DNA of 18,328 nucleotides from Intrasporangium_A sp051961875. Its GTDB lineage: Bacteria; Actinomycetota; Actinomycetes; Actinomycetales; Dermatophilaceae. The DNA lies in NCBI RefSeq assembly GCF_051961875.1, contig NZ_JBQCCV010000177.1:1-18328 (forward strand), given 5' to 3'. This document shows, in pieces, positions 13,338 through 18,328 of the stretch. The translations under genes were made by a program, and so were the position numbers. The notes under the pieces are model-generated. The model did no database searches. It was not told the DNA's origin and saw nothing but the letters and a program-made list of their open reading frames with translations. Numbering within the stretch: position 1 is the stretch's first letter; each line of letters begins with the position of its first letter.

Positions 13338-13973
13338 GTGGACATCACCGAGATCATCCAGCACCAGCACAACGAGCAGCGGCGGATGTTTGCCGCGCTC
13401 GAGGAGTACCCACGCGACGACCTCGAAGGGCTGGCCGCGCTGTGGAAGCGTCTCGAGATCCTGCTCGAGACGCACGCCGAGGGCGAGGAGCTCTACTACT
13501 ACCCGGAGCTGCTCAAGCTCGGCACCGGCGCCGCCGACGCACCGTCGGCCGACGAAGAGGTCGAGGACGCCGTCAAGGACCACAACGAGATCCGCGACGC
13601 CATCCGCAGGGTCGGCGAGTGCGAGACCGGGTCGGACGAGTGGTGGCAGGCCGTCGAGGACGCCAACGTCCACAACAGCGACCACATGGCCGAGGAGGAG
13701 CGCCAGGACCTCGCGGACTTCCGGCAGCAAGCGAGCCTGGAGCTGCGCCACCAGATCGCCATCGCCTTCCTGCGCTACGAGTCGATCAAGGCAGCGACTG
13801 GCATCCCTCCCAAGGACAAGGACCCCAAGGCCTACGTCCGGCAGGAGCAGCAGGGCGGCCCGTCCGACCTGGCGGAGAAGGCCGCGGCCGAGGCCGAGAC
13901 GGCGACCGAGGCAGACCGGCCGATCACCGATGCCCCGTCTAAGAAGGCCTCCGAGGAGGCCGGCGAAGGCTGA
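13338..13973 (+). CDS. Hemerythrin HHE cation-binding domain protein
   Basis: A 211-residue protein whose first 150 residues form a hemerythrin-like four-helix bundle: HQHNEQRRMF (9-18), THAEGEELYYYP (45-56; His46, Glu50), KDHNEIRDAI (80-89; His82) and VHNSDHMAEEE (111-121; His112, His116, Glu119/120). These residues would bind two irons and an O-ligand such as O2 or NO. The C-terminal 55 residues are Lys/Glu/Ala-rich and probably disordered. The GTG at 13338 is preceded by GAGGGTGG, which is buried in a hairpin. The gene is divergent from the Xre-like HEAT protein. Bacterial HHE proteins are linked to oxygen, nitric oxide or iron handling; which applies here is not visible. Confidence 0.88.
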   Translation: MDITEIIQHQHNEQRRMFAALEEYPRDDLEGLAALWKRLEILLETHAEGEELYYYPELLKLGTGAADAPSADEEVEDAVKDHNEIRDAIRRVGECETGSDEWWQAVEDANVHNSDHMAEEERQDLADFRQQASLELRHQIAIAFLRYESIKAATGIPPKDKDPKAYVRQEQQGGPSDLAEKAAAEAETATEADRPITDAPSKKASEEAGEG

Positions 13974-14078
13974 GCCTCTCGCCTCTCCACCCCGGCGCCA
14001 GGGAGCGGATGACGACGCTCCTTCGAAAGGACTACGGAAGCAGCGGCCACATGGGGCTGCACCTTACGAAGTTCCTTT

Positions 14079-14093
14079 AAAATCAACGATTTT
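14079..14093. terminator. AT-rich hairpin downstream of the hemerythrin gene
   Basis: AAAATC and GATTTT pair around AAC, about 105 bases past the hemerythrin stop. The base composition is very unlike the surroundings. It may be a terminator or a foreign remnant. Confidence 0.3.
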
Positions 14094-14292
14094 CCGCCAA
14101 TCCCCAAACGTGTCAAAGCACTGACTCCGGGGCGTCCGAGCATGCACAATTGAACCAGGGGGCGGCGCCGCGATCCCCTCCCCCGCGACGCCGCTCCCGC
14201 CCCTGCCTGGCCCGTCAGGACAGGGTGACCACCACGTCCCGACGCAGGTGGCGCGACCTGCCGGATCAGCCACCCGCGTGGACGTTCGGCGA

Positions 14293-14304
14293 TACCTTTC
14301 CCGT
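14293..14304 (+). promoter_or_regulatory. Leaderless promoter -10 box of the orphan sensor-like gene
   Basis: TACCTT (14293-14298) is followed by exactly six bases and ATG 14305; no ribosome site is present. The -35 region is weak. Confidence 0.5.
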
Positions 14305-14919
14305 ATGCCGCTCAGCCCGTCCGCCGACACCCGCCGGCTCGGGCGGCCCCCGTTGGGGCGGCGCGTGCGGACCTTCCTGCTGTCCTGCCTCGTCATCGTC
14401 GACGTCGTGTATGCGGCCACCGCGATCGACGCCCGCGCCGCCGCGGCCGCCGGGCTCACGGTGCCCCACACCGGCACGACGCTGAGCAACTACGCCGGCG
14501 CAGCCTCGGTGGTGGGCATCGCCCTCGCCGTCGCCGTCACGTGGCGGCACCGTCACCCGGTCCTCCTCGGGGCGGCCGGAGCCGTCGGCAGCGTCGCGTT
14601 CCAGCTCGGTCCCACCGCCGCGCTCATCGGGCTCATGTCCGTCGTCGTGTGGCGACCGCCTCGGCTGTGGTGGATGGTGGGCCTACCTGTCGCCGCGGTG
14701 ACCGTCTGGCGGGTCTGGGTCGACGTCATGCTGACGCCCAAGCCGGACTCCTTCTGGCGGACCATCCTTGAGCCGGCGACCGGATCGGCCCAGTGGTACG
14801 TCGCGGCCCTCCTTTCCCTCGTGCTGCTCGGGGGCTTCGGGGGGATGGGCCTCTGGCTGCGGACACGGTCCGAGCGCGCCATGGCACCCCCCGCCGGGAC
14901 GGCCTGGCGCACCGGCTGA
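14305..14919 (+). CDS. Multi-pass membrane protein resembling an isolated histidine-kinase sensor domain
   Basis: A 204-residue membrane protein with about five to six hydrophobic segments (about 22-42, 63-80, 86-101, 104-115, 122-139 and 162-185). The plan of paired helices, the WRHRHPVLL turn and the closing GLWLRTRSERA is like the N-terminal membrane sensor of actinobacterial histidine kinases, where a dimerisation/phosphoacceptor helix would follow. Here the protein stops about 15 residues later with no kinase domain, and the next gene begins 45 bases downstream in an unrelated family. It is therefore either a truncated kinase or a stand-alone sensor-like protein. No known family is assigned. 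The start at ATG 14305 is supported by TACCTT six bases upstream; it contains the recurrent GTATGCC motif. Confidence 0.7.
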   Translation: MPLSPSADTRRLGRPPLGRRVRTFLLSCLVIVDVVYAATAIDARAAAAAGLTVPHTGTTLSNYAGAASVVGIALAVAVTWRHRHPVLLGAAGAVGSVAFQLGPTAALIGLMSVVVWRPPRLWWMVGLPVAAVTVWRVWVDVMLTPKPDSFWRTILEPATGSAQWYVAALLSLVLLGGFGGMGLWLRTRSERAMAPPAGTAWRTG

Positions 14920-14964
14920 CTCAGACGAGGAGCAGGCGGCCCGGTGCTGTGAAAAGGTGGCCGT

Positions 14965-16023
14965 ATGCGGTCCTATTGCGCGGTGTACGTCGATGCCGGA
15001 TACCTGCTCGCCTCGGCCGCGACCCGCGTCACGGGGACGTCGCTGCGCAACGGCGTCACCATCCAGTACCGGGACCTCATCGAGGCCCTCATCTGCCAGG
15101 TGGAGCAGGAGAGCGGGCTGCCGCTGCTGCGCGTGAACTGGTACGACGCGGCCGGTGGGCCCGGCGGAGCGCCGGACCCGTGGCAGGACCAGATCGGCAT
15201 GCTCCCCCGGCTCAAGCTGCGGCTCGGCCGGATGTCGCCCGGAGGTGAGCAGAAGGGAGTCGACCTGCGGATCGGCCTCGACATCGCCACGCACGGGCGC
15301 AACCGCATCGCCGACGTCATCTACCTGCTCTCTGGGGACGACGACCTGACCGAGGCGGTCGAGGAGGCCCAGGGGCACGGCGTGCAGGTCATGCTCCTCG
15401 CCGCCCCGGACCGGCACGGTCGTCCGCACGCCGTCTCGCGCAACCTGCAGCGCGAGGCCGACGGCACGACGCTGCTCGACCCGGTCATCATCGACAAGTA
15501 CGTCAAGCCACGACCCAAGCCGGTTCCGGAGGTCGTGGAGGCGCCGGCAGCGGTCGTGGAGGAGCGGCCCGCCGTCCCGACCCCCGCGGCCCTGGCCGGC
15601 ACCCGGCCGTGGAGCACGCCCATCCCGGCGATCCGCACCGGCGACCAGGCGGCGGCCCTGCACGGCCACACGCCGCACACCGCGCCGCGGATCGTCTACT
15701 CGAGCATGACGGGCCGGGCCTCGGTCGGTGACTCGAGCCTGCCGCCGGAGGTCGAGAGGCTCGTCGACGAGGTGGTCCACGGCGTCGTCGACACCTGGAA
15801 GAGCACCGTGACCGACGCTGAGCTGAAGGCTGTACGCTCCGAGCGTCCTTACATCCCAAGGGACCTCGACCGGACGATGCTGCTCGACATGTCTGCTCGC
15901 CTCGGCATGTACGACGTCGACGAGCACACCAGGCTGGCACTGCGCGAGCACTTCTGGGAGGTGCTCGGCTCCTCGCCGGCCGACGACTCGCCGGCCGCGC
16001 AGCAGACCAAGGAGACGTCATGA
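14965..16023 (+). CDS. NYN-domain (PIN-like) putative ribonuclease
   Basis: A 352-residue protein with an N-terminal NYN/LabA-type domain (1-180), a PIN-like fold that cuts RNA with bound metal. The acidic residues expected of the active site are present: Asp10 in VYVDAGY, Asp100/Asp106 in KGVDLRIGLDIA and Asp125-127 in LLSGDDDLTEAVE. A Pro/Ala-rich linker (about 182-250) joins a C-terminal helical domain (about 253-335; LPPEVERLVDEVVHGVV and REHFWEVLG) that I do not recognise. The ATG at 14965 follows AAGGTGG. The stop overlaps the next gene by four bases (ATGA), so this nuclease and a small membrane protein are made together. The RNA target is unknown. Confidence 0.85.
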   Translation: MRSYCAVYVDAGYLLASAATRVTGTSLRNGVTIQYRDLIEALICQVEQESGLPLLRVNWYDAAGGPGGAPDPWQDQIGMLPRLKLRLGRMSPGGEQKGVDLRIGLDIATHGRNRIADVIYLLSGDDDLTEAVEEAQGHGVQVMLLAAPDRHGRPHAVSRNLQREADGTTLLDPVIIDKYVKPRPKPVPEVVEAPAAVVEERPAVPTPAALAGTRPWSTPIPAIRTGDQAAALHGHTPHTAPRIVYSSMTGRASVGDSSLPPEVERLVDEVVHGVVDTWKSTVTDAELKAVRSERPYIPRDLDRTMLLDMSARLGMYDVDEHTRLALREHFWEVLGSSPADDSPAAQQTKETS

Positions 16024-16418
16024 CCACCCCCTACCGCCCGGAGAGCCCGGACAACCCGCCCGCCGGGTGGTACCCCGACCCCTACGGGCAGCCGATGACC
16101 CGCTACTGGGACGGCAACATGTGGACCGACCACACCGGGCCCGTCGCCGCGCCGACCCTGAGCCAGGCGATGGCCACCCAGACCCTCGTCGACCCGTACG
16201 GCAACCCCGTCAGCACCAAGTCGCGCCTCGCCACGGCCCTGCTGTGCCTCTTCCTCGGCGTGCTGGGCGTGCACCGCTTCTATGTCGGCAAGATCGGCAC
16301 CGGCGTGATCCAGCTGCTCACCGGCGGCGGGCTCGGCATCTGGTACCTGGTCGACCTCGTCCTCATCATCATCGGCCGGTTCCGCGACCGGGACACCCGC
16401 CTCCTCATCAACTGGTGA
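16020..16418 (+). CDS. DUF2510-TM2 domain membrane protein
   Basis: A 132-residue protein with an N-terminal DUF2510 motif (14-40: PAGWYPDPYGQPMTRYWDG and WTDHTGP), then a short linker and a TM2 domain (67-119) containing LGVLGVHRFYVGKIGTG and the second helix WYLVDLVLIII. TM2 proteins have two membrane helices joined by a short loop with Arg-Phe-Tyr; DUF2510 is a small WW-like module common in Actinobacteria, thought to bind protein partners. Neither has a known enzymatic role. Its ATG overlaps the NYN gene stop, suggesting the membrane protein and nuclease work together, perhaps with DUF2510 docking the nuclease; this is inference. A hairpin follows at 16427. Confidence 0.88.
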   Translation: MTTPYRPESPDNPPAGWYPDPYGQPMTRYWDGNMWTDHTGPVAAPTLSQAMATQTLVDPYGNPVSTKSRLATALLCLFLGVLGVHRFYVGKIGTGVIQLLTGGGLGIWYLVDLVLIIIGRFRDRDTRLLINW

Positions 16419-16426
16419 GGTAGTCG

Positions 16427-16443
16427 GGGAGTCCCGGACTCCC
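16427..16443 (+). terminator. Hairpin after the DUF2510-TM2 gene
   Basis: GGGAGTCC (16427-16434) and GGACTCCC (16436-16443) form an eight-base perfect inverted repeat nine bases after the stop, separating the NYN/TM2 pair from the hydrogenase genes. Confidence 0.6.
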
Positions 16444-16444
16444 G

Positions 16445-16476
16445 GGCAACTGGACACATTCGTGTCCCGAATTGCC
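16445..16476. promoter_or_regulatory. Composite palindrome upstream of the hydrogenase genes
   Basis: GGACAC (16452-16457) and GTGTCC (16462-16467) flank ATTC; outside them GGCAA (16445-16449) and TTGCC (16472-16476) also pair. It lies 15 bases before a likely -10 box (TATTCT), where an operator would control hhyS transcription. Part of it might instead strengthen termination of the upstream gene. Confidence 0.5.
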
Positions 16477-16490
16477 TTTGCGGGCGCGCC

Positions 16491-16496
16491 TATTCT
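16491..16496 (+). promoter_or_regulatory. Possible -10 box for hhyS
   Basis: TATTCT fits a TANNNT -10 and would give a leader of roughly 100 bases before the hhyS ATG. No good -35 lies at the usual distance, so an activator bound at the palindrome upstream is conceivable. Confidence 0.35.
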
Positions 16497-16601
16497 CGAA
16501 AGACCGATGGCGATCCCGTGGTCCGGCCGCCTGTCACGAGCTTCGTCGGCCTGAGCACCGCGAGCACCGTCTCCGTTGATGTACCGAGGAGGCTGGGGCG
16601 T

Positions 16602-17687
16602 ATGACGGCGACGACGCAGGAGACGGACGCGACCAGTCAGCAGGCGGCCCCGATCCACATCCTCTGGATGAACGGCGGCCTCAGCTGCGACGGCGACTCG
16701 GTCGCCCTGACGAGCGCGACGAACCCGACGATCGAGGAGATCGTCCTCGGGGCCCTGCCGGGCCTGCCACCGATCCAGGTGCACTGGCCGCTCATCGACT
16801 TCGAGTGCGGGCCGGAGCAGGGCGCCGACACCTTCATCGACTGGTGGTACAGGGCCGACGCCGGCGAGCTCGAGCCCTTCGTCCTCGTCGTGGAGGGGTC
16901 GATCCCGAACGAGAAGATCAAGGCGGAGGGCTACTGGGCGGGGTTCGGCAACGACGTCACGACCGGGCAGCCCATGCCGACCGCCGAGTGGCTCGACCGG
17001 CTCTCGAGCAAGGCGACCGCGATCATCGCCGCCGGCACCTGCGCGACGTACGGCGGCATCCACGCGATGGCCGGCAACCCGACCGGCGCGATGGGGGTGC
17101 CGGACTACCTCGGCTGGTCCTGGAAGTCCAGGGCCGGCCTGCCGATCGTCTGCGTCCCCGGCTGCCCGATCCAGCCGGACAACTTCAGCGAGACCCTGGT
17201 CTACCTGCTCTACCAGCTGACCGGGCAGGCACCGATGATCCCGCTCGACGACAAGCTCCGGCCCCAGTGGCTCTTCGGCGCCACCGTGCACGAGGGCTGC
17301 GACCGCGGCGGCTACTACGAGCAGGGCCAGTTCGCGACGGGCTACGGGTCGCCCGAGTGCCTCGTCAAGCTCGGCTGCTGGGGCCCGGTCGTGCACTGCA
17401 ACGTGCCCAAGCGCGGCTGGATCAACGGCATCGGCGGCTGCCCGAACGTCGGCGGCATCTGCATCGCCTGCACGATGCCGGGCTTCCCCGACAAGTTCAT
17501 GCCCTTCATGGACGAGCCACCCGGCTCCCGCGTCTCGGCGGCGGGCAGCCAGGCCTACGGCTCGGTCATCCGGCGCCTGCGCGGCATCACCGTGCACACG
17601 GTCGACCAGGAGCCCAAGTGGCGCCACACCGGTCCCACCCTGACGACCGGCTACACCCCCAACTGGTCCACGAACACCAGGAGCTAG
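16602..17687 (+). CDS. hhyS: [NiFe]-hydrogenase small subunit, actinobacterial high-affinity group 1h
   Basis: A 361-residue iron-sulfur small subunit that carries electrons from the NiFe site of an H2-oxidising hydrogenase. The proximal-cluster segment reads LSCDGDS, with Asp32 where other hydrogenases have the second Cys of CxxC; the remaining ligands are Cys29, Cys147 (GTCATYGG) and Cys188 (PGCPI). Distal and medial cluster ligands follow: His230 and Cys233 (VHEGC), Cys253, Cys259, Cys280, Cys287 and Cys290. A 3Cys/1Asp proximal cluster is a known mark of this oxygen-insensitive group. There is no twin-arginine signal at the N-terminus, unlike periplasmic uptake enzymes. The ATG at 16602 follows GAGGAGG at slightly long spacing. 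The large-subunit gene begins five bases after the stop. The enzyme is expected to scavenge trace H2 during starvation. Confidence 0.95.
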   Translation: MTATTQETDATSQQAAPIHILWMNGGLSCDGDSVALTSATNPTIEEIVLGALPGLPPIQVHWPLIDFECGPEQGADTFIDWWYRADAGELEPFVLVVEGSIPNEKIKAEGYWAGFGNDVTTGQPMPTAEWLDRLSSKATAIIAAGTCATYGGIHAMAGNPTGAMGVPDYLGWSWKSRAGLPIVCVPGCPIQPDNFSETLVYLLYQLTGQAPMIPLDDKLRPQWLFGATVHEGCDRGGYYEQGQFATGYGSPECLVKLGCWGPVVHCNVPKRGWINGIGGCPNVGGICIACTMPGFPDKFMPFMDEPPGSRVSAAGSQAYGSVIRRLRGITVHTVDQEPKWRHTGPTLTTGYTPNWSTNTRS

Positions 17688-17692
17688 CCGCC

Positions 17693-18328
17693 ATGACGAC
17701 GACCACCAAGCCCGTCGACGCCCAAGTCGAGTCCCAGGAGACCGACCTCGTCGAGATGACCTGGGACCCGATCACCCGCATCGTCGGGAGCCTCGGCATC
17801 TACGCCACGATCGACTTCAAGGCCAAGCAGGTGCGGGAGTGCCACAGCACCTCGTCGATCTTCCGCGGCTACAGCATCTTCATGAAGGGCAAGGACCCCC
17901 GCGACGCCCACTTCATCACGAGCCGGATCTGCGGCATCTGCGGTGACAACCACGCGACCTGCTCGGTCTACACCCAGAACATGGCCTACGGCATCGCGCC
18001 GCCCCACCTCGGCGAGTGGATCATCAACTGCGGCGAGGCCGCGGAGTACATGTTCGACCACAACATCTTCCAGGAGAACCTGGTCGGCGTCGACTACTGC
18101 GAGCGGATGGTCAAGGAGACCAACCCGGCGGTCCTCGAGCGGGCCAACCAGACCGAGGCGCCGCACGCGGCCGAGCACGGCTACCGCACCATCGGCGACA
18201 TCATGCGCTCGCTCAACCCGCTCGAGGGCGAGTTCTACCGGGAGGCGCTGCAGGTCAGCCGGATGACCCGGGAGATGTTCTGCCTCATGGAGGGCCGGCA
18301 CGTCCACCCGTCGACGCTCTACCCGGGC
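17693..18328 (+). CDS. hhyL: [NiFe]-hydrogenase large subunit, group 1h (partial, runs off the window end)
   Basis: The first 212 codons of the catalytic large subunit; the rest lies beyond the window. The L1 motif RICGICGDNHATC (78-90) supplies two of the four Cys ligands of the Ni-Fe centre (Cys80, Cys83) in the form characteristic of group 1h enzymes. DPITRIVGSLGIYATID (25-41) is the usual N-terminal signature. The second Cys pair and the C-terminal maturation peptide are not visible. The ATG at 17693 uses AGGAG located in the last codons of hhyS, so the two subunits are tightly coupled. Maturation (hyp) genes and the electron-acceptor protein would be expected downstream. Confidence 0.95.
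   Translation, partial: MTTTTKPVDAQVESQETDLVEMTWDPITRIVGSLGIYATIDFKAKQVRECHSTSSIFRGYSIFMKGKDPRDAHFITSRICGICGDNHATCSVYTQNMAYGIAPPHLGEWIINCGEAAEYMFDHNIFQENLVGVDYCERMVKETNPAVLERANQTEAPHAAEHGYRTIGDIMRSLNPLEGEFYREALQVSRMTREMFCLMEGRHVHPSTLYPG

Larger units (their letters stand above)
13974..14304. other. Intergenic region with an unusually AT-rich patch
   Basis: No convincing gene. It contains CCTTCGAAAGG (a CCTT/AAGG stem, about 14021-14031), then an AT-rich patch at roughly 14065-14115 with the inverted repeat AAAATCAACGATTTT (14079-14093), and ends with the leaderless promoter at 14293-14304. The first hairpins could end the hemerythrin transcript. Confidence 0.55.

Noticed and set aside
15849..17627. 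Long minus-strand open frame (592 codons) opposite the NYN, TM2 and hhyS genes
   Set aside because: It spans three well-supported plus-strand genes and an intergenic region, with Asp/Arg/Ala-biased sequence and no motifs.

Overview
The window is GC-rich, uses NNC/NNG codons almost throughout, and carries gene sets typical of Actinobacteria: a SigL/RslA-type sigma and anti-sigma pair, a DUF2510-TM2 protein, an actinobacterial group 1h [NiFe]-hydrogenase and TANNNT promoters placed right at start codons. It suggests a member of the Micrococcales, perhaps Intrasporangiaceae; that placement is inferred from overall impression and not from a search. No RNA gene, insertion sequence, prophage gene or CRISPR array was recognised.

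Positions 1-2935 (minus strand) hold a membrane-anchored alpha/beta esterase and a secreted SGNH hydrolase sharing one base, preceded by a hemerythrin-like protein and a small membrane protein. A divergent region with a long near-perfect palindrome leads to a plus-strand DoxX-like membrane protein. This gene converges through a strong hairpin on an acyl-CoA dehydrogenase-family gene (minus). Next is a secreted acid phosphatase made of two tandem HAD domains (minus), divergent from a small PH-like hypothetical gene (plus), which converges on a family 5 uracil-DNA glycosylase (minus).

Positions 8369-9684 encode RslA-like anti-sigma and SigL-like sigma with an ATGA overlap and a TGAACC-N16-CGTT promoter, a probable autoregulatory site. 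Upstream are a DUF1992 protein, an inositol-monophosphatase gene broken by one in-frame amber codon, and a 549-residue regulator with an Xre-like N-terminus that may begin at CTG. The regulator is divergent from a second hemerythrin. After an AT-rich gap come an orphan membrane domain resembling a histidine-kinase sensor, a NYN ribonuclease-like gene overlapping a DUF2510-TM2 gene by 4 bp, and then the hydrogenase genes hhyS and hhyL (hhyL cut by the window end), preceded by a palindrome and a -10-like hexamer.

Three observations stand out. Several intergenic short tandem repeats lie within a few bases of stop codons; many units share a TCGGAG core, and one element starts exactly on the TGA of two unrelated genes. 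GTATGCC/GGCATAC is clearly over-represented. At least four genes appear to be leaderless, with TANNNT exactly six bases before the start codon.
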